Shown piece by piece: positions 1 through 7,853 of a stretch of DNA of 64,000 nucleotides. The DNA is from Pseudomonadota bacterium (lineage in GTDB: Bacteria > Pseudomonadota > Alphaproteobacteria > Acetobacterales > Acetobacteraceae). The number at the start of each line of letters is the position of its first letter. Position 1 is the first letter of the stretch. Location of the stretch: the NCBI GenBank assembly GCA_021851785.1, contig JAJZBV010000001.1:124001-188000 (forward strand). The letters run 5' to 3'. A program made the translations under genes and the position numbers. The notes under the pieces were generated by a model. It searched no databases. It was not told the DNA's origin and saw nothing but the letters and a program-made list of their open reading frames with translations.

Positions 1-1322
1 TCCTTGGTGCGGCCGTTGATGCGGATGTAGCCCTCGTCGTCGATGTAAGCGAGGTCGCCGGTGTCGAACCAGCCATCGGCGTCGAACGGTTGCATGTCCG
101 GACGCTTGTAGTAGCCGAGCGCCATCTGCGCGCCGCGTACCTTCAAGGCGCCGGTCTCGCCGACAGACGCGGGCGAGCCGTCGGTCCGCACGACCTTGAC
201 ATTGACGCCGTCCAGCTCCCGTCCGTCCGAGGTCGCGGACTTGATCAGCGCGCGCTCCGGTTCCGTCAGCGTGCTGGACAAGGATTCCGTCATGCCCCAC
301 AGCGAGCAGACGACGGCACCGAGTTCACGATGCACGCGCTCGATCAGCGCCGGCGGAATCGGCGCTCCGGCGCACAGGAATTTGCGCAGGCACGCCGGTT
401 TGGGCGCTCCGTGGATGACCGCCTCGCACATGTCGGTGAGGAAGGTCGCGGCGCCGGCGGAGAAGGTGACGCCCTCCTGCGCCATGATCGCGACGCCGCG
501 CTTGGGCTCCCACACGTCCTGAAAAATGACGCTCGCGCCGATATTCAGTCCGAGCAGCATGCCGGCGGCGAAGCCGGTCATGTGACCCAACGGCGAACAG
601 ACCAGCATCGTATCGCTCTCGTCGAGTCCAAATCTTCCGGCGAGCGCGATATTGCAGGCCATCAGAGTGTTGAGGCAATGCATGACGCCCTTGGGCGAAC
701 CGGTCGTTCCGGAGGTAAACATCAACACGGCCATCGCGCCGCCCAGAAGCGGGCCAATGTCGCCGACGGGCGGCGGCCCGAGCCGCTCCTCGCCGGAGAG
801 CAGCGCCGCGTCGAAGGCGTTCGGGCCCGCGCCGTCGACGACGAAAACGTGCTGGAGTTTCGCCAGCACGGGCGTCAACGCCGCCGCCATCGCTTCGTGA
901 TCGAAGCCGCGAAACGTCTTGGGGACGACGAGCACCTTGCTCTCGGCGCATTCGAGCATGTAGCTGAGTTCGCGCTCGCGGAAGATCGGCATCAGGGGAT
1001 TGACCACCGCGCCAACGCGAAACGCCGCGAGCGTCACGACCGCGAACTCCCACCAGTTCGGCAGTTGCACGGAGACGACGTCGCCGGGACCGATCCCGCG
1101 CCGCCGCAGCGAGGCGGCGACGCGGGAGATCACGTCGCCGAACTCAGCGTAAGTGAAGCGACGCCCGTCGGGGCGATCCTGGCGATAGGCCAGCAGCGCA
1201 AGCTTGTCCGGCGTGCCCGCGATTGTCCGTTGAAGGAACTCGTCATAGCTTTTGTCGATCCAGAAACCCCCCGCACGCATCGCCGCGGCGTGCGCGACAG
1301 GATCGAAACGCGTTGCCGTCAT
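1..1322 (-). CDS. aliA: AMP-forming acyl-CoA ligase, probable cyclohexanecarboxylate-CoA ligase (3' end cut by window)
   Basis: Adenylate-forming ligase that would activate a carboxylic acid to its CoA thioester in the cytoplasm. The ATG at 1322 is preceded by AAGGAG with 8 nt spacing; about 440 codons are present and the gene runs off the left edge. The core AMP-binding motif FTSGTTGSPKGVMH is visible, followed by the A5-type segment SLWGMTES and the hinge-side motif YYKRPDMQ...GWFDTGDLAYIDDEGYIRINGRTK. The N-terminus resembles the cyclohexanecarboxylate-CoA ligase group, and the adjacent badI/badH/badR homologues support an alicyclic acid as substrate (inference). It is separated from the upstream hydratase by 64 nt holding a candidate operator. 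Other medium-chain or aromatic acid ligases cannot be excluded. Confidence 0.85.
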   Translation of the reverse strand, partial: MTATRFDPVAHAAAMRAGGFWIDKSYDEFLQRTIAGTPDKLALLAYRQDRPDGRRFTYAEFGDVISRVAASLRRRGIGPGDVVSVQLPNWWEFAVVTLAAFRVGAVVNPLMPIFRERELSYMLECAESKVLVVPKTFRGFDHEAMAAALTPVLAKLQHVFVVDGAGPNAFDAALLSGEERLGPPPVGDIGPLLGGAMAVLMFTSGTTGSPKGVMHCLNTLMACNIALAGRFGLDESDTMLVCSPLGHMTGFAAGMLLGLNIGASVIFQDVWEPKRGVAIMAQEGVTFSAGAATFLTDMCEAVIHGAPKPACLRKFLCAGAPIPPALIERVHRELGAVVCSLWGMTESLSSTLTEPERALIKSATSDGRELDGVNVKVVRTDGSPASVGETGALKVRGAQMALGYYKRPDMQPFDADGWFDTGDLAYIDDEGYIRINGRTK

Positions 1323-1345
1323 GGGCTTCTCTCCTTGGCGTCTAA

Positions 1346-1361
1346 TTCGTTAGTTAGCGTA
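1346..1361. promoter_or_regulatory. Candidate operator copy 1, upstream of the ligase
   Basis: The 16-bp sequence TTCGTTAGTTAGCGTA sits 24 nt upstream of the ligase ATG, in the only sizeable gap within the leftward operon. It shares 12 of 16 positions with a sequence in the divergent promoter region at 8801-8816. The overlapping CTAA-N4-TTAG at 1342-1353 has dyad symmetry. Its AT-richness stands out against the GC-rich surroundings. A binding site for the operon's MarR-family regulator is an inference. Confidence 0.4.
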
Positions 1362-1386
1362 TCGTTTGCGCCGCCGCCCCTTCGAG

Positions 1387-2664
1387 TCAAGTGGCCCCGA
1401 ACGCGTGAGGGCCGCCGAGATAGGCGGGATAGCCCGCCTGCCGCACCGCCGCGTAATCGGCGATCCTGAGTTCCTCCTCGCTGCGGCCCGCTCCGAGCGG
1501 CCTGACCGCCTCGCCGATGCGCGCGAGCGCGGCGCGTGCGATCCTCGCGCGCGCGTCGTCGCTGTCGATCCAGTAGCCCGGCAGACAACGCTGGCGTGCC
1601 GGCGCGGCCTCGCCCATGCCGGCGAAACCCGCGGCGGCGAGCGCGGCGGCGTCGCCCCGGCTGCGATCAAGCTCGCCTCGCACGGCCGCAATGGTCCTTT
1701 CGACAATTTCGGGCAACTGGCCCTTGCGCTCCAGCCGCTCGTAATCGAGGCGACCGATGAACATGGTCTGGATCATCGCGCGCGGCTCCGGGCGCAGCAC
1801 GAGATGAACGAAGCTCGTCATCTCGCTGCGAATGCCGCCTTCGAGACTCTGCGGCAGCCCGAACTCGACGCAATCGAGAATAGCGAACACGGCCGGGTAG
1901 TGCCCGAGGGACGTTTGCAGCGCCGCGCGGCGCACGGGCGCCAGCGCCGCGCTGACCTCGGTCGGCGACGGCGCGACCCAGTTGTCGCGATCCCAGGGTT
2001 GCAGGGGCGCGGGCGAGGAGAGCAACCAGGCCTCGGCGGCCGCGATCTCCTCGCCGGGCTTGACGACCCTGTGCGCGATGCCGGCGGCGACCGCCGCTTC
2101 GCCCGCGAAGCGCTTGCCGTCGAGCAGCGCCGGCATGGCCGCCTCTACGCCGACCAGGCGCGGCAGCCGCTGCGTGCCGCCGGCGCCCGGCAGCAGACCG
2201 ACGAGCGATTCCGGCAGGCCGATGGCGGCGTACCTGTCGTCGGTCAGGACGCGATAGTGCGAGGCGAGCGCCAGCTCGCCGCCGCCGCCGAGCGCTAGGC
2301 CGGCGACGGCCGAGGCGACCGGCTTGCCGCAGGTCTCCAGCGCGCGCAGCGCGGCGCCGAGGCGGAAGAAGTGCTCGTAGGCCGCAGCGAAGCGGCGTGG
2401 CTTCGGCGTCGCGAGGATCGTGTCGTAGGCGGCCCAGATCTCGGGCAGATTGGCGCCGGCGCAGAAGCCGGTCGGCTTGCCCGACCGGATCAGCGCGCCC
2501 TTGACGTCCGCCTGCTCCAGCCAACCGGCGACGCGACCAATGTCGAGGATGGCCGCTTCCGAGAACACGTTCATCGAGCGGCCCGGAGCGTCGAACACAA
2601 TGTGCGCGAGCCCGTTGCCGGGAAATTCGACGTGAAATTCCGAGAGGGGCGGCGGCGTTTTCAT
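1387..2664 (-). CDS. FadJ-like enoyl-CoA hydratase lacking the NAD-binding domain
   Basis: A 425-residue protein. Residues 1 to about 280 form a crotonase domain like the N-terminal half of FadJ/FadB, with the oxyanion-hole stretch ALGGGGELALAS and GLPESLVGLLPGAGGTQRL; both hydratase glutamates (GGGGE and LPES) are present. The last ~100 residues, ending GYPAYLGGPHAF, resemble the very C-terminal 3-hydroxyacyl-CoA dehydrogenase repeat of FadJ (consensus GfP..lGGP). The Rossmann NAD-binding domain that normally lies between (~200 residues) is absent, so it probably hydrates enoyl-CoA but cannot oxidise. It could serve ring hydration or beta-oxidation of the ring-opened dicarboxylyl-CoA. The ATG overlaps the stop of the preceding ligase remnant (ATGA), with AAGGAAAC as the ribosome-binding site. 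Confidence 0.8.
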   Translation of the reverse strand: MKTPPPLSEFHVEFPGNGLAHIVFDAPGRSMNVFSEAAILDIGRVAGWLEQADVKGALIRSGKPTGFCAGANLPEIWAAYDTILATPKPRRFAAAYEHFFRLGAALRALETCGKPVASAVAGLALGGGGELALASHYRVLTDDRYAAIGLPESLVGLLPGAGGTQRLPRLVGVEAAMPALLDGKRFAGEAAVAAGIAHRVVKPGEEIAAAEAWLLSSPAPLQPWDRDNWVAPSPTEVSAALAPVRRAALQTSLGHYPAVFAILDCVEFGLPQSLEGGIRSEMTSFVHLVLRPEPRAMIQTMFIGRLDYERLERKGQLPEIVERTIAAVRGELDRSRGDAAALAAAGFAGMGEAAPARQRCLPGYWIDSDDARARIARAALARIGEAVRPLGAGRSEEELRIADYAAVRQAGYPAYLGGPHAFGAT

Positions 2665-2880
2665 TTCTGCGTTTCCTTAAGCATGGCTTTGCGCGCCTTT
2701 CCGGCGTCGTCGCGCGCCGGAGCCGTCTGGATTTCGAGCGAGCGGGGGTGTTTGTCGCGACTGAGATGGGGCGCCAGGAAATCGCGCAAGGTCGCGAGGC
2801 TCAACCCCGTGTCGTCGGCTTCGACGATAGCATGCACGCGCTCGCCCATGTCGTCGTCGGGACGGCCGACCCACGAGATC
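2661..2880 (-). pseudogene. C-terminal remnant of a second acyl-CoA ligase
   Basis: This frame encodes only the C-terminal lid of an AMP-forming ligase: WVGRPDDDMGERVHAIVE, then a segment ending APARDDAGKARKAMLKE with the GK-x-x-K/R lysine motif of the family. No AMP-binding core precedes it; upstream the sequence becomes the N-terminal half of a BKACE gene in another frame, with the join at about 2871-2886. An ATG at 2849 could start a 62-residue peptide. Its TGA overlaps the ATG of the FadJ-like gene, so an intact ligase was probably once translationally coupled to that gene. Read as a deletion scar; an assembly error is the alternative. Confidence 0.75.
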
Positions 2881-3306
2881 GTGCGAGCCCTCCAGCATCT
2901 TCGGCTCCCACTCGTGCTTGAACTCCTTGTAGCGCTTGAGCATCGGGAACAGGCCGAAATTCATCGAGCCCATGTTGCGCGAGGCGATCTCCGGCCGCCA
3001 CTTCTTGGCCGGCCGAACGCGCTCCTCGACCGTCATGTAAGGCGAACCGCCGGTCGTCAGATTGACGACGACATTCGAGGACTGCTTGATGACGCGGAGA
3101 AACGGCTCGAACGCCTCCGGACTCTGGTCGGGTCGGCCGTCCTGCGGGTTACGCGCGTGCAGATGGACGATGGCGGCGCCCGCTTCCGCCGCGCCGATCG
3201 CGCTTTCCGCGCTTTCCTTCGCCGTCACGGGCAGGTGCGGCGGCATCGACGGCGTATGGATCGAGCCAGTCACCGCACAACTGATGATAACTTTGCGTTG
3301 TGCCAC
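2877..3306 (-). pseudogene. N-terminal remnant of a BKACE (DUF849, beta-keto acid cleavage) gene
   Basis: The GTG at 3306 follows a strong GGAGG. The first ~143 residues are a typical BKACE start: KVIISCAVTGSIHTPSMPPH, then AAIVHLHARNPQDGRPDQSP and VVVNLTTGGSPYMTVEERV, ending at EWEPKMLEGSHD. Family members are about 300 residues TIM barrels that use acetyl-CoA to cleave a beta-keto acid. Here similarity stops abruptly; the frame continues through out-of-frame ligase sequence to a stop at 2677. The second half, including C-terminal barrel strands, is missing, so activity is unlikely. It lies 27 nt after the CoA-transferase gene, in the same operon. Confidence 0.8.
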
Positions 3307-3333
3307 GTCTTTCCTCCAATGTCCGTTTGCTTT

Positions 3334-4575
3334 TCAGAACTTCCGCGCGACCTCCCGCCATTGCTCGCCAAGACGGTCGCGATGGTCAGGTGGCGCAATC
3401 GTGATCAGCGCGCGCGCACGCTCATGGTGATCGAGCCCGCGAAGATCCGCGGCCCCGTGTTCGGTGACGACGATGTCGGTGTCCATGCGTCCGAGCGAGA
3501 CCGGACCCTGCGCCGCGCCCGGCGCGACGATACGGCTGATGCTGCCCTTCGCGGCCGAGGCGGCAAGCGCGACGATGCGCAGGCCTCCGGCGGCCCAGAC
3601 GCCGCGCGCGAAATCCGACGCGCCGCCCGGTCCCGACATGAGGCCGCCGGCACCAAACTCGGCGTAGGCATGTCCGAACAGATCGACCTCGAGCACGGAA
3701 TTTATCGCAATCGGGTTCTCCAGCCGCATCAGCACGCCCGGCGCGTGGGTATAGGAAACCGGCAGGAAGCGGTAGGCGGCGCCGTGGACGCGGCCATACA
3801 GGCGCCGCGATCCTATCGCCACGCCGCCGGTGACCACCGTCCCCTCGGCCAGCGCGTCCGCGTCCTCGAGATCGCAGACCGCCTCGGGGATCAGGCCGGA
3901 ATGTATCTTCAGGCCGCGCCTGTTGCGTAGCGCCCGCAGCGCGGCGCCGGGGATCTTGCCCAGACCCGTCTGAATGGTGGCGCCGTCGGGCACGAAACGG
4001 GCGATATGCTCGCCAATGGCGCGGGAGACCTCGTCGTCCGGCGCGTCGGGGATTTCCAGTAGGTCCTGATCGGCCTCGACATAGGCGGTCAGTTGCTCGA
4101 ATGGAATCCGACAGGGACCGGCGACTCGCGGCAGCCGTTGATTGATATGCGCGATCCGCACAGGGATCCGCGGCCAAAGCGCGGCGAGGAAATCGACGAT
4201 GGGGCCGAACCCGCAAAACCCTTCCGCGTCCGGCGGCGTCGCCATGAACAGCGCGGCGTCGATGCGGATCGTCTGCAGCCGCGCGAAAATGTCGGCGTAG
4301 CAGAGCGGCAAAAATTTCGCGGCTTCGCCCGCGGCCTTGAGCCGCGGCGTCTGGAAGAACGTTTCGACGCGGCAGAGCGGGTTAGCGAGATAGGCGCGCG
4401 TATTGAGACCGGGCACGAACACGCCGGTGAACGTCATCGGCCCCAGTGCGGCGCCGGCCCACGCGACCGCCTCGCCCAGCACAAGCGATTCCCCCGAGCA
4501 CGCCCCGACCAGCACGCGCCCGCCGCACGGCAGCGCCGCGGCGAGATTGTCGGGATCGAGGCGGCGCGGGGCCAC
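3334..4575 (-). CDS. Acetyl-CoA hydrolase/CoA-transferase family protein
   Basis: A 413-residue member of the acetyl-CoA hydrolase/4-hydroxybutyrate CoA-transferase family, which moves CoA between acyl donors and free acids. The C-terminal domain has IQTGLGKIPGAAL, the segment INSVLEVDLFGHAYAEFG carrying the conserved glutamate expected to form the glutamyl-CoA intermediate, and the late motif MDTDIVVTEHGAADLRGL. The N-terminal domain (GRVLVGACSGES) is intact. The start is GTG, 4 nt after the badI stop, with only a weak ribosome-binding site, so translation is probably coupled. In this operon it could load or unload CoA on ring-cleavage acids; the real substrate is unknown. Confidence 0.85.
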   Translation of the reverse strand: MAPRRLDPDNLAAALPCGGRVLVGACSGESLVLGEAVAWAGAALGPMTFTGVFVPGLNTRAYLANPLCRVETFFQTPRLKAAGEAAKFLPLCYADIFARLQTIRIDAALFMATPPDAEGFCGFGPIVDFLAALWPRIPVRIAHINQRLPRVAGPCRIPFEQLTAYVEADQDLLEIPDAPDDEVSRAIGEHIARFVPDGATIQTGLGKIPGAALRALRNRRGLKIHSGLIPEAVCDLEDADALAEGTVVTGGVAIGSRRLYGRVHGAAYRFLPVSYTHAPGVLMRLENPIAINSVLEVDLFGHAYAEFGAGGLMSGPGGASDFARGVWAAGGLRIVALAASAAKGSISRIVAPGAAQGPVSLGRMDTDIVVTEHGAADLRGLDHHERARALITIAPPDHRDRLGEQWREVARKF

Positions 4576-4579
4576 CGCG

Positions 4580-5377
4580 TTATTTCACATATTTGTGGAA
4601 GTCGGGCTTGCGGCGCTCCTTGAACGCGTTCACGCCTTCCTTGGACTCTTCTGTCTCGTAAAACAGCTTGACCGCATTGAGCATCGCCAGGCTGATGCCT
4701 CTGATATTCTCGCTGTCGGCGTTGAACGAGCGCTTGGCGAGCGCAAGCGCGGTCGGCGAACGCTCGGCGAGAATGTCGGTCCAGGCCTTGACGGCGGCAT
4801 CGAGGTCGGCGAGCGGCACGACCTTGTTGACGAGGCCCATCTCATAAGCCTGTTGTGCGGTATATTGTTCGTTGAGATACCACATTTCTCGCGCGCGTTT
4901 GTCGCCGATGTGGCGCGCCAGCATCGCCGTGCCCCAGCCGCCATCGATCGAGCCGACCTTGGGACCGACCTGTCCGAATTTCGCCGTTTCGGCGGCGATG
5001 GTGAGATCGCACAAGGTCGCGAAGACATGACCGCCGCCGATGGCGAAACCGTTGACGCGCGCGATCACCGGCTTCGGCACGTCGCGGATGACGGATTGGA
5101 ACTCATCGATGGGCAGGCCGACGATGCCGCGCCCGTCGTACTGTCCCTCATGCGCGCTCTGATCACCGCCGGTGCAGAAGGCCTTGTCGCCGGCGCCAGT
5201 CAGCACGATCGACGAGACCGACTTGTCATAGCCAGCCAACTGGAAAGCCCTGATCAGATCCTCCATCGTCTGGGCGCGGAAGGCGTTGTAGAGCTTCGGC
5301 CGGTTAATGATGATCCAGGCGGCGCGATTGTCGCGCTTTTCGTAGAGAATGTCCTCGAAGGCGGAGGCGTTGGCCAT
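4580..5377 (-). CDS. badI: 2-ketocyclohexanecarboxyl-CoA hydrolase
   Basis: A crotonase-superfamily enzyme of 265 residues that hydrolytically opens the ring of 2-ketocyclohexane-1-carboxyl-CoA to pimeloyl-CoA. The whole length resembles R. palustris BadI: EDILYEKRDNRAAWIIINRP at the start, AFCTGGDQSAHEGQYDGRG, DVPKPVIARVNGFAIGGGH, FGQVGPKVGSIDGGWGTA, and the tail ESKEGVNAFKERRKPDFHKY. These are features shared with the MenB-like ring-cleaving subgroup rather than ordinary hydratases. The ATG has AAGGAG 6 nt upstream. It lies between badH and the CoA-transferase gene in the leftward operon. This gene is the strongest indicator that the cluster degrades alicyclic acids. Confidence 0.92.
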   Translation of the reverse strand: MANASAFEDILYEKRDNRAAWIIINRPKLYNAFRAQTMEDLIRAFQLAGYDKSVSSIVLTGAGDKAFCTGGDQSAHEGQYDGRGIVGLPIDEFQSVIRDVPKPVIARVNGFAIGGGHVFATLCDLTIAAETAKFGQVGPKVGSIDGGWGTAMLARHIGDKRAREMWYLNEQYTAQQAYEMGLVNKVVPLADLDAAVKAWTDILAERSPTALALAKRSFNADSENIRGISLAMLNAVKLFYETEESKEGVNAFKERRKPDFHKYVK

Positions 5378-5391
5378 ATCGGACTCCTTTG

Positions 5392-6150
5392 TCAGATCAT
5401 GTTCATGCCGCCAGCGACCGAGAAGGTCTGGCCGGTTATGAAACTGGCGTCGTCGGAGGCGAGGAAAGCGACGATGCCGGCGTAGTCGTCGGGTTCGCCC
5501 ATGCGCTTCAGCGGAATGCCGCGCACCATCGCATCCTTCCACTTCACAGCCTGCTCGCCCTCGCCCAGAACCGACGCCATCATCGGCGTATTGGTCGGGC
5601 CCGGGCAGACGGCGTTGAGCAGCACGCCCTTGGTGGCAAGCTCGCGCGCCAGCGATTTGGTGAAGCTGATGACGCCGCCCTTGCAGGCGGAATAGACAGC
5701 TTCGTTGCTCGTGCCGACGCGCGCCGCGTCCGAGGCGATGTTGATGATGCGACCGCCGCCGCGCTTGACCATCAGCGGCGCGACCGCGTGGTGCGTGTTG
5801 AGCGGACCGTAGAGATTGATGCGGATGATCTTGTCCCACAACGCCTGATCGGTGGAGAGGAACGGCGCAGGCCGATCCCAGCCGGCGTTGTTGACGAGGG
5901 CCCAGATCGGGCCGAGTTCGGCCTCCACTTTCGCCACCGCCGCGGCCACCGCGCCATAGTCGCCGACATCGAGTTCATAGCCCTTCACGCGCCCTTCCGG
6001 CGCCAGCTTCTCGGTCTCGCGCGCGGCCTCCAGCTTGAGGTCGAAGATCGCGACCTTGCAGTCCTCCTCGGCGAGCCGCAGCGTCAACGCCCGCCCGATT
6101 CCCTGACCGCCGCCGGTGACGACGGCGACTTTGTCCTTCAATCCACGCAC
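5392..6150 (-). CDS. badH: 2-hydroxycyclohexanecarboxyl-CoA dehydrogenase (SDR)
   Basis: A classical short-chain dehydrogenase of 252 residues. The cofactor motif is TGGGQGIG near residue 12, followed by NNAG, a serine in the INIASDAAR stretch, and the catalytic YSACK; the end GGMNMI is typical of the family. It would oxidise 2-hydroxycyclohexanecarboxyl-CoA to the 2-keto compound that BadI cleaves. I chose the GTG at 6150, which has GAGGAG 8 nt upstream and begins RGLKDKVAVVTGG; the frame is open further upstream, but that part overlaps the marR gene and does not look like an SDR. It follows the marR gene by 14 nt and precedes badI by 14 nt. Confidence 0.88.
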   Translation of the reverse strand: MRGLKDKVAVVTGGGQGIGRALTLRLAEEDCKVAIFDLKLEAARETEKLAPEGRVKGYELDVGDYGAVAAAVAKVEAELGPIWALVNNAGWDRPAPFLSTDQALWDKIIRINLYGPLNTHHAVAPLMVKRGGGRIINIASDAARVGTSNEAVYSACKGGVISFTKSLARELATKGVLLNAVCPGPTNTPMMASVLGEGEQAVKWKDAMVRGIPLKRMGEPDDYAGIVAFLASDDASFITGQTFSVAGGMNMI

Positions 6151-6164
6151 AGATTTATCTCCTC

Positions 6165-6653
6165 TCAAGCCAGGTTCTCTATTTCGACCGTCGTACCCGC
6201 CTCGGGCTCGCCGCCGAGAATTTCCAGCAAAGTTTCCTTGAGCGTGCGCAGCGTTTCGGTCGCTTGCATGAGCGCCTCGTCGGGAACTCGGCTCAGGATG
6301 TCGAGTTCGACCGTCTCGACGCTCTCGCGGATGGCGGTCACCATCTTGGCGCCCGCGCGCGTCAGACAAACCCGCCGCGCGCGCCCGTCGCTCTGGTCGG
6401 CGCGCCGCTCGACGAAACCCGACGCCTCCATGCGGTCAAGCAGGCCGCCGACCGCGACTTTGGTCAGATCGAGATCGGCGGCGAGCGCCGTCTGCGTCAT
6501 GCCGTCGCGCCGCGAAAGAAAGGCTAGCACCCACCATTGCGCGCGCGTGATGCCGAGCGGCTTCAGCGCCCGGTCCACCGCCACGCGCCGCAGCCGAGAG
6601 ACGTCGTGGATGAGGAAGCCGAAGCGAAGGCCGGTGTTGAGGTCCCTGGTCAA
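6165..6653 (-). CDS. badR: MarR-family regulator, BadR-like
   Basis: A 162-residue winged-helix protein of the MarR family. Helices flank the DNA-binding stretch MTQTALAADLDLTKVAVGGLLDRMEASGFVERR, followed by the beta wing DQSDGRARRVCLT. It starts with the poor codon TTG at 6653, 9 nt after the acyl-CoA dehydrogenase stop, with GAGGCGAG as a possible ribosome-binding site, so it is probably made at low level. In R. palustris BadR is a MarR repressor of the cyclohexanecarboxylate genes that releases DNA on binding an intermediate CoA ester. The same role here, with autoregulation, is inferred from position inside the operon. Confidence 0.78.
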   Translation of the reverse strand: MTRDLNTGLRFGFLIHDVSRLRRVAVDRALKPLGITRAQWWVLAFLSRRDGMTQTALAADLDLTKVAVGGLLDRMEASGFVERRADQSDGRARRVCLTRAGAKMVTAIRESVETVELDILSRVPDEALMQATETLRTLKETLLEILGGEPEAGTTVEIENLA

Positions 6654-6662
6654 GATCTCGCC

Positions 6663-7835
6663 TCAGTCGCGCCGCGCTCGCTGCGCGAGCCGCCCCTTGA
6701 ACATGTCGCGCGCGATGATCGTCTTCATGACTTCGACCGAACCGCCGGCGATCTTGACGACGCGCGCGTCAGCATAGGCGCGGCAGATCGGATATTCCCA
6801 CATGTAGCCCCAGCCGCCGAACAATTGCAGACACTTGTCGACCGCCTCGCAGTGCAGTTCGGAGGTGACAAGCTTGGCCATCGCGGCGTCGACCGCGTCG
6901 AGCCTGCCCTGCCGGAACAGATCGACACATTTGTCGGTGAACACGCGCGCCATCGTCGCGCGCGCCTTCAAATCCGCCAACACAAACTGCGTGTTCTGGA
7001 AATCGGCGATCGTCTGCCCGAACGCTTTACGTTCGGCAGTGTAGTCGGCCGTCCACTCGATGACCGTCTCAGTGACCGTTGCCGAGCGGATCGCCTGCGC
7101 GAGGCGCTCCTGCGGCAGCTTGGTCATCATCAGCGCGAAGCCCTGCCCCTCGCCGCCGAGCATGTTGGACGCTGGGATGCGCACGTCCTCGAAGAACAGC
7201 TCCGACGTGTCTTGCGCCTTCATGCCGAGCTTTTCGAGATTGCGCCCGCGCGTGAAGCCCGGCCGGTTCGATTCGACCAGGAACAGGGTGACGCCCTTGG
7301 CGCCTGCTCCCGAATCCGTCTTGGTCGCGAGCACGATGACGTCGCAGAGCTGGCCGTTCGAGATGAACACCTTCTGACCGTTGATGATGAATTGGCTTCC
7401 GTCGCGGCGCGCGTGCGTCCGCACCGCCTTCAGGTCGCTCCCGGCATGCGGCTCCGTCATGCCGAGCGAGCCGATCGCCTCGCCACGCACCATCTTCGGC
7501 AGCCAATGACGTTTCTGCTCCTCCGAGCCGAAGGAGAGGATATAGGTTGCGACCAGATCGGTATGGATCAAAAAGCCGGGGCCGCTGGCGCCCACCCGCC
7601 ACAGTTCCTCGAAGACGACGACGTCGAACAGATAATCGAGCCCCATGCCGCCGTATTCCTCCGGCACCGTGCAGCACAGGAGCCCTCTCTCACCCGCCTT
7701 CAACCAAAGCTCGCGCGGCACTATGCCTTCCTCCTCCCATTTCGTGTGATGGGGGACGATCTCCTCCGCGACGAACCGGCGCACCGTCGCGCGCCAGATT
7801 TCGTGCTCCTCGGAAAAAAGCGATCGTTCGATCAT
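6663..7835 (-). CDS. Acyl-CoA dehydrogenase (long-chain/isovaleryl type), candidate cyclohexanecarboxyl-CoA dehydrogenase
   Basis: A 390-residue FAD enzyme of the acyl-CoA dehydrogenase family. Visible marks are GSLGMTEPHAGSDL and INGQKVFISNGQ (FAD/substrate region) and AERKAFGQTIADFQNTQF. The usual medium-chain catalytic glutamate position is replaced (KIAGGSVEVM), while LPQERL carries the glutamate in the position used by long-chain and isovaleryl-CoA dehydrogenases. The ATG at 7835 opens the frame IERSLFSEEHEIW, typical for the family. It would introduce the first double bond into cyclohexanecarboxyl-CoA (AliB role) or act on a later intermediate. It sits 18 nt after the SDR gene in the leftward operon. 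Confidence 0.87.
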   Translation of the reverse strand: MIERSLFSEEHEIWRATVRRFVAEEIVPHHTKWEEEGIVPRELWLKAGERGLLCCTVPEEYGGMGLDYLFDVVVFEELWRVGASGPGFLIHTDLVATYILSFGSEEQKRHWLPKMVRGEAIGSLGMTEPHAGSDLKAVRTHARRDGSQFIINGQKVFISNGQLCDVIVLATKTDSGAGAKGVTLFLVESNRPGFTRGRNLEKLGMKAQDTSELFFEDVRIPASNMLGGEGQGFALMMTKLPQERLAQAIRSATVTETVIEWTADYTAERKAFGQTIADFQNTQFVLADLKARATMARVFTDKCVDLFRQGRLDAVDAAMAKLVTSELHCEAVDKCLQLFGGWGYMWEYPICRAYADARVVKIAGGSVEVMKTIIARDMFKGRLAQRARRD

Positions 7836-7853
7836 ATCTGTTTCATCCTGAAC

